A stretch of DNA of 64,000 nucleotides from Sphingobacteriaceae bacterium DW12 (GTDB lineage: Bacteria; Bacteroidota; Bacteroidia; Sphingobacteriales; Sphingobacteriaceae), in contig JROE01000005.1 in assembly GCA_000783305.1 (NCBI GenBank), positions 372,001 to 436,000 of the forward strand, in the 5' to 3' direction. The notes below the pieces were generated by a model. The model was not told where the DNA came from, searched no databases, and saw only the letters and a program-made list of their open reading frames with translations. Shown in pieces: positions 34,720-44,291 of the stretch (positions are counted from its first letter, which is position 1; each line of letters opens with the position of its first letter). A program made the position numbers and the translations under genes.

Positions 34720-35033
34720 TCGAGTAAAATTATCTTTTGAAGTCGACTGACCTATTATCAGTCAGTTATGTATTTTTGTTTGTAAGTATATGTCTGTGAT
34801 GATTTCATCAACATAGTCTGCTTTGTCCTTATCATTTGTTTCTAAAGGCGATTATATTGCCTTCGTTTTCTAATTAAATTCACCTTCTTTGATCCACACA
34901 CTGATTATTTGCTGCAAGCAAACCTTTATTCTGAATAGATTTCAGGAATAGCACGATGTTTTAATTTTTTATTAGGATATTCGTTTCCGTAAAATTAGTC
35001 ATTTTCTATATATTACTTCATAAACCTATAACA
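34720..35033. promoter_or_regulatory. Divergent intergenic region with an inverted repeat
   Basis: No gene is seen in these 314 bases between the leftward FMN reductase gene and the rightward hydrolase gene. GACTGA-CCTATTA-TCAGTC (34745-34763) is a perfect inverted repeat 26 bases before the reductase start, of TetR-operator size. No local regulator gene is evident. Confidence 0.5.
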
Positions 35034-36131
35034 ATGAATCTTAAGCCTTGTTTGTCAATCCTAGTCATGCTGTTCACCCTCGTAAGTTATGGTCAGCAAT
35101 CTCTCAATTGGTACAACCCTCTTGAACAGCAAGCTGTGAGTGGGCGTATTGCAGATCATCAACAGGCTACCACTACCTATCACCGACTGCCTGCCGATTT
35201 AAAGGATGTCGTACGTCCTCCTGTATGGTCACTAGGTACCAATGCTGCTGGCTTATATATTGATTTTCATACTGGAGCATCTGCCGTGACTGTACGATAC
35301 AAGATGAGCGGGTCGTTAAATATGCCTCATATGCCCACCACCGGTGTAAGCGGTCTGGATTTATATGCTTATGATGATATCTCCAAAGATTGGAAATGGG
35401 CCTATGGTAAATATAGTTTTGGAGATACAACGTCCTTTACCTTTTCCAAACTAGGAAATGGCACCTCCCGTACATACCGTTTATATCTCCCCTTGTATAA
35501 TACGGTGGAGTGGATGCAAATAGGAGTAGAGGACGGACAAGAGGTTAAATTTGTCCTCGAAAAAGAAAAACCCATAATTGTGTATGGCACTTCAATAGCC
35601 CAGGGTGCATGCGCCAGTAGACCCGGTTTGGCATGGACCAATATCTTAGGGCGTCAATTGAAACTTCCTGTGGTCAACCTAGGGTTTTCGGGAAATGGAC
35701 GGCTAGAGCAACCCATATTATCGCTGATTGGTGAAGTGGATGCCCGTGTTTTTGTACTGGATTGTATTCCCAACCTCTCCTTGAACGCCAATCTTTCCGA
35801 ACGCCAATTGGACTCTTTGCTCACCAATGCAGTATCTTTTTTGCGGAAGAAGCATCCAAATACGCCAATTATCCTTACCGAGCATAGTGCTGGGTTTGAT
35901 GACGATATCCTTAATATTGGATCTGCGCAAGAGTACACCGCTTCTACAAAGGTATTACGTGCATTTATGGATCGTATGAAGAAGGAAAAAGTTCAACAGC
36001 TATATTTATTGACCAATAAAGAGATGGCAATGGATTTGGAGTCTACAGTGGACTATGCCCATCCCAATGATTTAGGGATGATGAAGATTGCTGTCGCTTA
36101 TCAGCGCTTAATCAAGAAGATTGTGAAATAG
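35034..36131 (+). CDS. SGNH/GDSL hydrolase with N-terminal GxDLY domain, exported
   Basis: A 365-residue secreted esterase with a signal peptide (MNLKPCLSILVMLFTLVSYGQQ). Residues about 30-170 form the accessory domain that carries GLDLYAYD, the GxDLY signature. The hydrolase domain has block I YGTSIAQGACAS with the nucleophile Ser, block III GFSGNG (Gly/Asn of the oxyanion hole) and block V DYAHPNDLGM with the Asp-His pair. Members deacetylate carbohydrates or act on lipids. The substrate is not evident here. A perfect bidirectional terminator separates it from the convergent rimK. Confidence 0.88.
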   Translation: MNLKPCLSILVMLFTLVSYGQQSLNWYNPLEQQAVSGRIADHQQATTTYHRLPADLKDVVRPPVWSLGTNAAGLYIDFHTGASAVTVRYKMSGSLNMPHMPTTGVSGLDLYAYDDISKDWKWAYGKYSFGDTTSFTFSKLGNGTSRTYRLYLPLYNTVEWMQIGVEDGQEVKFVLEKEKPIIVYGTSIAQGACASRPGLAWTNILGRQLKLPVVNLGFSGNGRLEQPILSLIGEVDARVFVLDCIPNLSLNANLSERQLDSLLTNAVSFLRKKHPNTPIILTEHSAGFDDDILNIGSAQEYTASTKVLRAFMDRMKKEKVQQLYLLTNKEMAMDLESTVDYAHPNDLGMMKIAVAYQRLIKKIVK

Positions 36132-36140
36132 TCTTTTGAA

Positions 36141-36194
36141 CTATACTAAGAAAGCCACTCTAAACAATAGGATAAAGTGGCTTTCTTAGTATAG
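36141..36194. terminator. Perfect 19-bp inverted repeat, bidirectional terminator
   Basis: Arms CTATACTAAGAAAGCCACT and AGTGGCTTTCTTAGTATAG with a 16-base loop lie between two convergent genes. There is no long T tract, but the stem is strong. Confidence 0.85.
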
Positions 36195-36212
36195 CAATTA
36201 AAGTAAGGTTGG

Positions 36213-37142
36213 CTACAGTTTGCTTTCCTTTTTCTTCTTTCTGATTTCTGGTTTTGAAGCTTTTTTGACTTCATACTGTCTTTCGAGATACATAATGATT
36301 TCGCTCGCTATATCTTTTTTGGTTGCTTTTTCTATTCCCTCTAGACCAGGACTAGAATTGACTTCCAATACTAACGGGCCTCTATCTGAGGGTATCATAT
36401 CTACCCCACATACTGTAAGACCCAATTCGGCTGCAGCGGCAATAGCAGTGTCCTTTTCCTTTTTCGTCAATTTGATGATTTCGGCACTTCCTCCTCTATG
36501 TATGTTTGATCTGAATTCACCTTCTTTAGCAGTTCTTTTCATCGCTCCAACTACCTTGCCCCCGACAACGAATGCTCGAATATCCGTTCCCTTGGATTCT
36601 TTGATAAATTCTTGCACCAGTATGTTGTTTCCGAGCCCGTAAAAAGCCTCAATCACAGAAGAAGCTGCTTTTTTTGTCTCTGCGAGGACCACCCCTATTC
36701 CCTGTGTCCCCTCCAAGAGCTTGATGACCAAAGGTGCACCGCCTACCATGCTGATTAAGTCATCGACATCTGAGATTGTTCTAGCAAAGCCAGTAATGGG
36801 AAGCCCAATTCCTGCACCAGATAGAATCTGCATGCAGCGTAATTTGTCTCTCGAGCGCGTGATGGCTTGACTAGGATTCGCCGATATTACGCCCATCACT
36901 TCAAATTGACGAACAATGGCCGATCCGTAGAATGTCACAGAAGATCCAATGCGGGGAATAATAGCATCTATTTCAGCGATTTCCTGACCCCGATAATGGA
37001 TTGTTGGAGTATCCTGACGTATGCCTACATAACATTTGCTATGGTCCATGACCACGCATTCATGTCCTCTTTTCTCAGCAGCCTCCACGAGTCTTCGTGT
37101 AGAGTACAAATTTTTATTAGTTGAAAGAATAGCGATTTTCAC
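36213..37142 (-). CDS. rimK: RimK-type ATP-grasp glutamate ligase
   Basis: A 309-residue ATP-grasp ligase that in Escherichia coli adds glutamates to the C-terminus of ribosomal protein S6. The N-terminal RimK domain ([18 protein letters not shown]) is followed by the ATP-grasp core ([70 protein letters not shown]). The C-terminal 20 residues are Lys-rich ([19 protein letters not shown]). It follows the RimB-like protease gene on the same strand after 55 bases, as in known rim operons. The target protein in this organism may differ. Confidence 0.93.
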   Translation of the reverse strand: MKIAILSTNKNLYSTRRLVEAAEKRGHECVVMDHSKCYVGIRQDTPTIHYRGQEIAEIDAIIPRIGSSVTFYGSAIVRQFEVMGVISANPSQAITRSRDKLRCMQILSGAGIGLPITGFARTISDVDDLISMVGGAPLVIKLLEGTQGIGVVLAETKKAASSVIEAFYGLGNNILVQEFIKESKGTDIRAFVVGGKVVGAMKRTAKEGEFRSNIHRGGSAEIIKLTKKEKDTAIAAAAELGLTVCGVDMIPSDRGPLVLEVNSSPGLEGIEKATKKDIASEIIMYLERQYEVKKASKPEIRKKKKESKL

Positions 37143-37197
37143 TGAAATGATGATGTTGTAGTATTATAACAAAAGATACGCTGCTTGGTTTTTTTTC

Positions 37198-37632
37198 TTA
37201 CAATGAAGAATTTTCAGAAAGATTATATTGCGATACGTCTACTAAGAATTTTTTACTTATAAAATTACGTCCCAGCAACATGGGAAATTTCATGCCCGAA
37301 CGATTTCGGAACGATAGTTTAATGGAATATAATTTATTAAAAAGTTTAATTTTTGTAAAAATCATATAGCGAATCTCGGAGTGACCAAATGAACTCTTCA
37401 CGACACCCTGCCGTACGATAGGGAATCGAATTACACGTGTTTCACCGGTTTCAAAATTATCTATAATTGTACATTGTATAAACTTATGCCCGTTTTCCTC
37501 TTCAATATGGTACTCTTCGCAATGGAGTACAGAAGTACGGGCACCAGTATCAATCTTTGCTTTAAAATTGTATAGTCCCAGTTCGGGGAGGTCTACTGTT
37601 TCGTACCAACCGATTGTTCGCATCTCCGCCAT
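37198..37632 (-). CDS. RimB-like retropepsin-type aspartic protease
   Basis: A 144-residue protein with the single Asp motif KIDTGARTSVLHC of dimeric retropepsin-like proteases, and a C-terminal LLGRNFISKKFLVD, the ILG motif of the family. RimB-like proteases occur next to RimK and process glutamylated proteins. It lies 6 bases downstream of purM and 55 bases upstream of rimK, forming a purM-rimB-rimK unit. Its partner RimA is not seen. Confidence 0.85.
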   Translation of the reverse strand: MAEMRTIGWYETVDLPELGLYNFKAKIDTGARTSVLHCEEYHIEEENGHKFIQCTIIDNFETGETRVIRFPIVRQGVVKSSFGHSEIRYMIFTKIKLFNKLYSIKLSFRNRSGMKFPMLLGRNFISKKFLVDVSQYNLSENSSL

Positions 37633-37638
37633 GGGTTT

Positions 37639-38817
37639 TTATTCGTATTCAAATGTTCCGTATGGTGAGTTGATGGTCACCCTTTTCGTGTCAGCAGCTT
37701 CTACTCTTCCAATGATTTGTGCCGGAATACCAAAGGATTCAGATATGGCAATGATGTCTTGAGCAATGGCCTCTGAGACATATAATTCCATACGATGTCC
37801 CATATTAAATACTTTATACATTTCCTGCCAGTCCGTTTTTGATTCCTTTTGAATCAATTCGAAGAGTGGGGGAATGGGGAATAAGTTATCTTTAACAACA
37901 TGCACATTATCTACAAAATGTAAGACTTTTGTCTGCGCACCTCCTGAACAGTGAACCATTCCATTTATTTGCGAACGGTATTTGTCTAATACTTGCTTAA
38001 TTACAGGAGCATAGGTACGCGTAGGTGATAGCACAAGCTTGCCAGCTGGAATCTGCTGCCCACCTTCCACTTCAATAATATCTGTCAACGACTTACTGCC
38101 TGAAAATACCAAATCATAGGGTACTGCAGGGTCATAGCTTTCGGGATATTGTTCCGCTACAGATTTGTTGAATACATCGTGACGAGCAGAAGTCAGGCCA
38201 TTCGAGCCCATCCCACCATTATATTCTTTTTCATATGTTGCTTGGCCGGATGAAGCTAGTCCTACGATTACATTTCCCGGTTGAATATTGTGATTAGAGA
38301 TGACATCTTGGCGTCGCATTCTGCAGGTCACAGTACTATCTACGATAATCGTGCGCACAAGATCTCCCACATCTGCAGTTTCGCCTCCAGTCGAATAGAT
38401 ACCGATTCCCAAATCCCTTAATTCGGCCAAGATTTCTTCGGTCCCGTTGATGATTTCGGCGATAACCTCACCAGGGATTACATTTTTATTACGACCAATA
38501 GTCGATGAAAGTAAGATATTGTCTATTGCGCCCACACAAAGCAGGTCATCTAGATTCATAATGATGGCATCCTGAGCAATACCTCTCCATACTGAAATAT
38601 CCCCTGTCTGTTTCCAGTACATATAGGCCAAAGATGATTTTGTACCTGCGCCATCTGCATGCATGATGTTACACCACTGCTCATCTCCAGCAAGTATGTC
38701 TGGTATGATTTTGCAAAAAGCTTTGGGGAACAGACCTTTGTCAATGTTTTTTATTGCATTGTGTACATCCTCTTTTCCAGCGGATACTCCTCTTTGATTA
38801 TATTTTAAATCTGACAT
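37639..38817 (-). CDS. purM: Phosphoribosylformylglycinamidine cyclo-ligase (AIR synthase family)
   Basis: A 392-residue PurM-superfamily protein. The N-terminal signature MSDLKYNQRGVSAGKEDVHNAI, HADGAGTKSSLAYMYWKQTG and the ATP-binding GGETADVGDLVRTIIVDSTVT are conserved. It would cyclise FGAM to AIR in purine synthesis. I start at the Met at 38817 (MSDLKYNQ); the Met at 38841 adds MIDYFCPK. The sequence is of the longer Bacteroidota variant. It is the first gene of a purM-rimB-rimK unit and is followed by rimB after 6 bases. Confidence 0.88.
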   Translation of the reverse strand: MSDLKYNQRGVSAGKEDVHNAIKNIDKGLFPKAFCKIIPDILAGDEQWCNIMHADGAGTKSSLAYMYWKQTGDISVWRGIAQDAIIMNLDDLLCVGAIDNILLSSTIGRNKNVIPGEVIAEIINGTEEILAELRDLGIGIYSTGGETADVGDLVRTIIVDSTVTCRMRRQDVISNHNIQPGNVIVGLASSGQATYEKEYNGGMGSNGLTSARHDVFNKSVAEQYPESYDPAVPYDLVFSGSKSLTDIIEVEGGQQIPAGKLVLSPTRTYAPVIKQVLDKYRSQINGMVHCSGGAQTKVLHFVDNVHVVKDNLFPIPPLFELIQKESKTDWQEMYKVFNMGHRMELYVSEAIAQDIIAISESFGIPAQIIGRVEAADTKRVTINSPYGTFEYE

Positions 38818-38870
38818 CTTGGGGCAAAAATAATCAATCATCCTGATATTTATAAGTTTATTGCATAATA

Positions 38871-39353
38871 TTAACCCGATTTAAGGATGCTCCAAGTATC
38901 TAACAATCTTTCAAAGGAAAATTGCGCATTTGCAGGACTTGTGCTCGGAAGACTATGGTAGGTTATATCAGCGACCCTCCTGTGGTATTTGTCATAAAGA
39001 AGGCGAGCCTTGTTGCCGTTGAAGAGAACAGTATGTATGGAAGGAGTCCGTTCTAGAAGCCCTATTATATCATTAGGTACCTCTGCTAGTATAGCGTTGT
39101 CCATACTGCCCGGCCGGATTGCTGAAGCACAGGTATCCCACAATGCAATGTGATGGTCCCTCAGCAATTGGGTGCGCTCATTATAACCCTGTTGAAAAGG
39201 GGTATTCATTAACTTGAATACTAGCTTCCAGAATCTATTTTGTGGGTGTGCATAGTACTGTTCTTCCTTTAGGGATTTGTCTCCAGGTAACGAACCCAAA
39301 ATTAGAAACTTGGCATTTTCGCCATAAATAGGAGGAAAGGACTGTTTCAACAT
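38871..39353 (-). CDS. DNA-deoxyinosine glycosylase (uracil-DNA glycosylase superfamily)
   Basis: A 160-residue DNA-repair enzyme of the UDG superfamily. Readable motifs are LGSLPGDKSL (motif 1), HPQNRFWKLVF and LPSTSPANAQFSFE (C-terminal motif with the SPAN turn). This pattern is that of hypoxanthine-DNA glycosylases, which remove deaminated adenine. It lies upstream of purM on the same strand with a gap of about 50 bases, and a co-transcript is possible. The reaction is assigned by family. Confidence 0.85.
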   Translation of the reverse strand: MLKQSFPPIYGENAKFLILGSLPGDKSLKEEQYYAHPQNRFWKLVFKLMNTPFQQGYNERTQLLRDHHIALWDTCASAIRPGSMDNAILAEVPNDIIGLLERTPSIHTVLFNGNKARLLYDKYHRRVADITYHSLPSTSPANAQFSFERLLDTWSILKSG

Positions 39354-39450
39354 GTGCTAAATTTACTGATTTATCCCCACTTAAACCTTCTTCACAAAAT
39401 AGATAAAGATTGTTGTTTAACATTCTCTCAAGATGAGAAGAGTAAGATGA

Positions 39451-40119
39451 TTAGATATTGTAGGTTTCGGCAATGGATACCAATTCGGACACTTTGTTTA
39501 TTTCTAATTTTTTATAAATTGTTCTGGTGTGTGTCTCGACCGTGTAGGTGGCTATAAATAATTTGCTCGCGATTTCCTTTTTTGAGTACCCTGTCGTGAG
39601 TAGAGCAATGATTTCTTTTTCTCTTTTGGTTAATGTTTTTATCTTCTCCAGTAAAGATGATTTTGTCTCCCCTTCGAAGATTTTTGCAAGTGTTAGGGCA
39701 TAGCACGGTTTACCTTTTGCATTCCTAAGTATGGTCTTGGTGCTACCGATTACATTTTTCCACTCATTGTCCCGATAGAGTAGTTTGTACTCTAGATTTA
39801 GGTAGCGCTGTTTATCCAGTTTGAAAAATGCAATGGAATCAACAAGTGTATGGTAGGTAGAGGTGTGAATTGTCTTTAGGTAATATACATAATCCATACC
39901 TGAGAGCCTATTACTCTTGAATCCGTAAAATTCAGCCATAGCGTTATTGATGCAGATTGGCCTATAAAACTCTACATCATGAATCGTTATTAAGTATTTG
40001 CTACTATTGATAATCTCTAAGAAAATATCTTTTTTGACACATGATGGGGTCAGTATTCCGTTTTGCGAAAGGCTTTTTTCCAGCTTGTCTAATTCTGTTT
40101 CTAATATGTGATATGGCAT
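39451..40119 (-). CDS. LuxR-type regulator with PAS-like N-terminal domain
   Basis: A 222-residue regulator. Residues about 25-140 have a PAS-like pattern (YLITIHDVEFYRPICINNAMAEFYGF, then YLNLEYKLLYRDNEWKNVIGSTKTILRN). The C-terminal 60 residues are a LuxR helix-turn-helix (LTKREKEIIALLTTGYSKKEIASKLFIATYTVETHTRTIYKKLEI). It lacks a receiver domain with a phosphorylation Asp. The signal is unknown, and no adjacent gene is an obvious target. Confidence 0.87.
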   Translation of the reverse strand: MPYHILETELDKLEKSLSQNGILTPSCVKKDIFLEIINSSKYLITIHDVEFYRPICINNAMAEFYGFKSNRLSGMDYVYYLKTIHTSTYHTLVDSIAFFKLDKQRYLNLEYKLLYRDNEWKNVIGSTKTILRNAKGKPCYALTLAKIFEGETKSSLLEKIKTLTKREKEIIALLTTGYSKKEIASKLFIATYTVETHTRTIYKKLEINKVSELVSIAETYNI

Positions 40120-40309
40120 GTTAGGTTGATGTCACTTTGTATCTAAAAATGAAGTTATAAAAAACATTTTATATTATGATTTAATTGCTAAAGTTCTATG
40201 CTTTCGTTACAGGGAGGCTATACGGGGTCTGGAGAATTTTGATGATAATGGGGTACCTTCTAATTTTTTTGCTTAATATTGATTTACTTGTCCAGACAAT
40301 AGCGTGATT

Positions 40310-41020
40310 ATGGAAATTAACAATAAACTTCGTCTTATGGTCATCAGTACCAGTACGGTATATGGAAGTGACTTTTTGGCCTATATACGAGATAGAATAG
40401 CGGATTTTATCCAAGTAAAGGATGTCTTGTTCATTCCTTATGCTCGACCATCGGGTGTATCGTATGAGGATTATACACAGCGGGTAGCAGATGCGCTATC
40501 TCCTCTAGGGATTAAGGTGTCTGGGATCCATGAGTTTGAAAGTCCTAGAAAAGCCTTAATAGAGGCTTCGGCAATATTTACAGGTGGAGGCAATACCTTT
40601 CTATTGCTCAAAACCTTGCAGGAGCAAGGACTTCTGTCTGTGCTGCAAGCGCGTCTCGGTGTTGGTATTCCTTATGTAGGAACATCAGCCGGCTCTAATA
40701 TCACAGGTTTAACGATAGGCACCACCAATGACATGCCGATTGTGCTACCTATTGACTTTGACGCATTAGGACTACTCCCTTTTAACATCAACCCCCATTA
40801 TTTGGACCCCGATCCGCAGTCTACCCATAAGGGCGAAACACGAGAGACGCGTATTAATGAATTCCACTTCTATAATGAACAACCCGTTTTGGGTATTAGA
40901 GAAGGAAGTTGGCTGTTGGTTGAGGAGGGGGAGATCCAATTGAAGGGAAATCTGCAAGCCCGTTTGTTTCAGAAGGGGAAGGCTCCCATAGAACTCTCCC
41001 CAGGCAAAATCGACTTCTGA
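40310..41020 (+). CDS. pepE: Peptidase E (alpha-aspartyl dipeptidase, S51)
   Basis: A 236-residue serine peptidase that hydrolyses Asp-X dipeptides in the cytoplasm. The nucleophile is Ser126 in GTSAGSN, preceded by GGGNTFLLLKTL and followed by the PHYLDP motif. I start at the ATG at 40310 (MEINNK); an in-frame GTG at 40304 is less likely. It precedes mgtE by 63 bases, but the two are probably separate units. The length is normal for the family (about 230). Confidence 0.92.
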   Translation: MEINNKLRLMVISTSTVYGSDFLAYIRDRIADFIQVKDVLFIPYARPSGVSYEDYTQRVADALSPLGIKVSGIHEFESPRKALIEASAIFTGGGNTFLLLKTLQEQGLLSVLQARLGVGIPYVGTSAGSNITGLTIGTTNDMPIVLPIDFDALGLLPFNINPHYLDPDPQSTHKGETRETRINEFHFYNEQPVLGIREGSWLLVEEGEIQLKGNLQARLFQKGKAPIELSPGKIDF

Positions 41021-41083
41021 TCTTTTAGAATCGTACGCAGAAGTAAAAGTATATCTATTCGTGAATATTGAAACCATATTGCT

Positions 41084-42400
41084 ATGAACAAATATCCTCT
41101 CCTACATCCAGCAGATATTGCAGAGCAGTTATCCGATTTAAAGGGCAGGGAGCTTTACACAGCCTTCTCTTCCTTTACTTTGGAGTTAAGGCTTGAGATA
41201 TTCTCCTTTTTTGATAGTGCCGTTCAATACACGCTATTGAAGCAGCTTTCAGAGCGTGAGCTCACCGAATTACTGAACAATCTCAAGCCCGATTTACGTA
41301 ACGAACTTTTCTCTAAATTACCCGATCAGCTAATCAAATACTTGATTAATCTGCTAAATGAACGCGAGAAGCAGATGGCCTTGGAACTAATCGGCTACAA
41401 GGAAGACAGTATTGCTAGGCTCATGACGCCCATGTACGTGCAAGTTCGACTAGAATACACGGTATCAGAAGTCTTTAAGCATATCAAGCTTTTTGGTCGA
41501 AAAGCCGAGACACTGAATTTTGTATACGTTGTTGACGAAAACAATGTCTTGATCGACGACCTCAAGATAGGTCAGTTGTTACTTGCTGATGCTGAAAGTA
41601 AGATTTCGGATTTAGTGGATTATAATTTTGCAGCCATTAGAGCTTCTACCCCAATGGAAGAGGCTTTTGAGATTTTTCAAAAATATGACCGCAGTGCTCT
41701 TCCCATCACTACCGACAGCGGTGTACTGGTAGGAATTGTAACATTTGATGATGTTGCCGATCGAGTTGAGGACCGTGATACAGAAGACATCCACCGTTTC
41801 GGGGGGATGGATGAGTTGGACGTCGCCTATACAAAGACTCCACTACTGCGGCTTGTCCAGAAAAGAGCTGGCTGGTTGGTCATACTATTCCTGAGCGAAA
41901 TGCTGACGGCCTCTGCTATGAGCTATTACGACGGTGAGATTGAAAAGGCAATCGCATTGGCCCTATTTGTTCCGTTGATTATTTCATCTGGAGGCAACTC
42001 AGGTTCCCAAGCCGCTTCGTTAATTATTCGAGCAATGGCCTTAGGTGAGCTCAAGCTTCGCGACTGGTGGTATGTGATGAAACGGGAGATTTCATCTGGT
42101 ATTATTTTAGGTATTATTTTGGGATCTATCGGATTCGTCCGTATCCTTTTGTGGCAGCAGCTTGGAATCTATGACTATGGCGAATATTGGATTTACATTG
42201 GTTTGAGTGTATCTGTTTCTCTAGTATTTATTGTTCTGTGGGGCACTCTTTCAGGCTCATTTATTCCATTTGTGTTACGTAAATTAGGAATGGATCCTGC
42301 GACCGCTTCAGCACCTTTTGTTGCTACGTTGGTAGACGTCTCTGGATTGGTCATCTATTTTTCTATTGCAGCATTTTTCTTGAGCGGCAAGCTCCTATAG
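41084..42400 (+). CDS. mgtE: MgtE-type magnesium transporter
   Basis: A 438-residue Mg2+ channel. It has an N-terminal helical MgtE_N domain (residues about 10-110), two CBS repeats (MTPMYVQVRLEYTVSEVFKHI and IRASTPMEEAFEIFQKYDRSALPITTD, about 120-240) and a membrane domain with five segments. The membrane part carries FVPLIISSGGNSGSQAASLIIRAMALGEL, the conserved GGNxGxQ motif, and ATASAPFVATLVDVSGLVIYFSIA, the pore-lining Asp region. The CBS domains gate the channel according to intracellular Mg2+. It is monocistronic. Confidence 0.95.
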   Translation: MNKYPLLHPADIAEQLSDLKGRELYTAFSSFTLELRLEIFSFFDSAVQYTLLKQLSERELTELLNNLKPDLRNELFSKLPDQLIKYLINLLNEREKQMALELIGYKEDSIARLMTPMYVQVRLEYTVSEVFKHIKLFGRKAETLNFVYVVDENNVLIDDLKIGQLLLADAESKISDLVDYNFAAIRASTPMEEAFEIFQKYDRSALPITTDSGVLVGIVTFDDVADRVEDRDTEDIHRFGGMDELDVAYTKTPLLRLVQKRAGWLVILFLSEMLTASAMSYYDGEIEKAIALALFVPLIISSGGNSGSQAASLIIRAMALGELKLRDWWYVMKREISSGIILGIILGSIGFVRILLWQQLGIYDYGEYWIYIGLSVSVSLVFIVLWGTLSGSFIPFVLRKLGMDPATASAPFVATLVDVSGLVIYFSIAAFFLSGKLL

Positions 42401-42487
42401 ATTTCAATTTTTAAAACACATTATGGTTTTTAACGTTAATAGTAAGGAGGCAGGGGTCTCTTAGTATTAACTTTAAAAAGTGATTTT

Positions 42488-44221
42488 ATGGCAAAGATTG
42501 TTGCAGAGCAGTTGGTAGAAATGCTTGTCGAAGCTGGAGTGAAGAGAGTTTATGCAGTTACTGGTGATAGTTTGAATTTTTTTAATGAGGCTGTTCGCAA
42601 AGACGGTCGTTTAAAATGGATACATGTGCGTCATGAGGAGGTAGGGGCTTATGCTGCGGCTGCAGAAGCAGAATTGGACGGTATAGCATGTTGTGCCGGA
42701 AGCTGTGGCCCCGGTCATGTGCACCTCATTAATGGGATGTATGATGCTCATAAGTCACATGTCCCAATGATTGTGATTGCTTCCACCATTAATACACATG
42801 AAATGGGCATGGATTATTTCCAAGAAACCAATACGATCAAGCTATTTGATGACTGCAGTTGTTATAATCAGATGATTACAACGGCCGAGCAGGCACCCCG
42901 GATTATCCAAACGGCTATACAACATGCCATCGGCCATAAGGGAGTAGCTGTTATCGGACTTCCTGGAGATGTGACCGAACTCAAGGCTGTCGAGACTGAT
43001 ACTTCTACTCAGATTTTTAAATGTGAGCCCGTCATTAGACCCTCCGATGCCGAACTCCTAAAGTTGGCGAATATTATCAATTCCAGTACATGCACCACTA
43101 TCTATTGTGGTATTGGTGCTACCCATGCGCATACTGAAATCGTTCACCTGTCCCACCAGCTCAAGGCTCCAGTAGGTTATTCTTTTAGAGGAAAGATGGG
43201 CATCCAATATGACAATCCCAATGAAATTGGGATGACGGGCCTTTTGGGGATGCCCTCGGCCTATCAGAGTATGCATGATTCTGATTTAGTCATTTTATTA
43301 GGCACTGATTTTCCCTACGAAAACTTTATGCCTACAGACAATAAAATCGTACAAATTGATACCCAAGCCGAGCGATTGGGAAGAAGAGCAAAACTAACCT
43401 TAGGCTTGGTTGGAGATATACGACACACAATTCAAGCGTTACTACCCTTACTTAATCAAAAAATAGATGACAGCTTTTTAACAAGCCAGCTTGATTTTTA
43501 CGAAAAGGTAAAGGAAAATATGAAAACCTATATCGATGCCAAAGGAGCTGAAGACACCATTCAACCTGAATATCTAGCCCATATTATTGACAATAAAGCG
43601 GCCTCCGATGCTATTTTTACGGTAGATACTGGGATGACTTGTGTATGGGGCGCGCGTTTCATTACAGCTACCGGACAACGTAAGATGCTAGGTTCGTTCA
43701 ATCACGGTTCCATGGCTAATGCTATGCCCATGGCAATAGGAGCATCCTTGGCTTATCCGAAGCGCCAGGTATTCGCGCTGTGTGGCGATGGCGGTATTTC
43801 TATGTTGCTTGGCGATTTGGCTACTATTAAACAATATAATTTGCCGATTAAAATCATCGTTTTCAACAACCGTTCTTTAGGCATGGTCAAGTTAGAAATG
43901 CAGGTGACGGGATTGATGGACAATGAGACCGATATGGTCAACCCAGATTTTGCCATGATAGCCGAGGCAATGGGTTTTAAAGGGGTAAATGTGCGTAGAC
44001 CTGAGGAGGTCATCGGAGCAATCGAGATGGCCATCCATCATCCAGGACCTGTTTTGTTGAATGTATTTACAAATCCGAGTGCGCTGGCTATGCCACCGAA
44101 AATACATCTAGATCAAATGGTCGGTATGGCCAAGTCTATGACCAAGTTGATGTTGGGGGGGAAGATGCAAGAGGTGTTTGATACTATAAAATCAAATTAT
44201 AAACATCTGAAAGAACTCTAG
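42488..44221 (+). CDS. poxB: Thiamine-diphosphate pyruvate dehydrogenase/oxidase (PoxB-like)
   Basis: A 577-residue ThDP enzyme of the pyruvate oxidase group. The N-terminal catalytic Glu is in HVRHEEVGAYAAAAEAEL. The ThDP-binding motif is FALCGDGGISMLLGDLATIKQYNLPIKIIVFNN, from GDG to NN. FAD-domain segments (CGIGATHAHTEIVHLSHQLKAPV) are also present. It converts pyruvate to acetate and CO2, with electrons to quinone (PoxB type) or oxygen. The choice between the two is open, as is possible decarboxylase activity. It is monocistronic with a strong terminator. Confidence 0.88.
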   Translation: MAKIVAEQLVEMLVEAGVKRVYAVTGDSLNFFNEAVRKDGRLKWIHVRHEEVGAYAAAAEAELDGIACCAGSCGPGHVHLINGMYDAHKSHVPMIVIASTINTHEMGMDYFQETNTIKLFDDCSCYNQMITTAEQAPRIIQTAIQHAIGHKGVAVIGLPGDVTELKAVETDTSTQIFKCEPVIRPSDAELLKLANIINSSTCTTIYCGIGATHAHTEIVHLSHQLKAPVGYSFRGKMGIQYDNPNEIGMTGLLGMPSAYQSMHDSDLVILLGTDFPYENFMPTDNKIVQIDTQAERLGRRAKLTLGLVGDIRHTIQALLPLLNQKIDDSFLTSQLDFYEKVKENMKTYIDAKGAEDTIQPEYLAHIIDNKAASDAIFTVDTGMTCVWGARFITATGQRKMLGSFNHGSMANAMPMAIGASLAYPKRQVFALCGDGGISMLLGDLATIKQYNLPIKIIVFNNRSLGMVKLEMQVTGLMDNETDMVNPDFAMIAEAMGFKGVNVRRPEEVIGAIEMAIHHPGPVLLNVFTNPSALAMPPKIHLDQMVGMAKSMTKLMLGGKMQEVFDTIKSNYKHLKEL

Positions 44222-44252
44222 TTCATTGGTTTCTAAGAGATATTAGATAGCA

Positions 44253-44286
44253 GTCTGCCCCATGATTTCTCAATCATGGGGCAGAC
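44253..44286. terminator. Bidirectional terminator between poxB and the GntR gene
   Basis: Perfect 15-bp stem GTCTGCCCCATGATT / AATCATGGGGCAGAC with a TCTC loop, between convergent genes. Confidence 0.92.
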
Positions 44287-44291
44287 TTGTT

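Noticed and set aside
38825..38832. TATTTTTG motif just before purM as a promoter
   Set aside because: It lies only 8 bases before the chosen start codon, would force a leaderless mRNA and has no -33 box, so it was not annotated.
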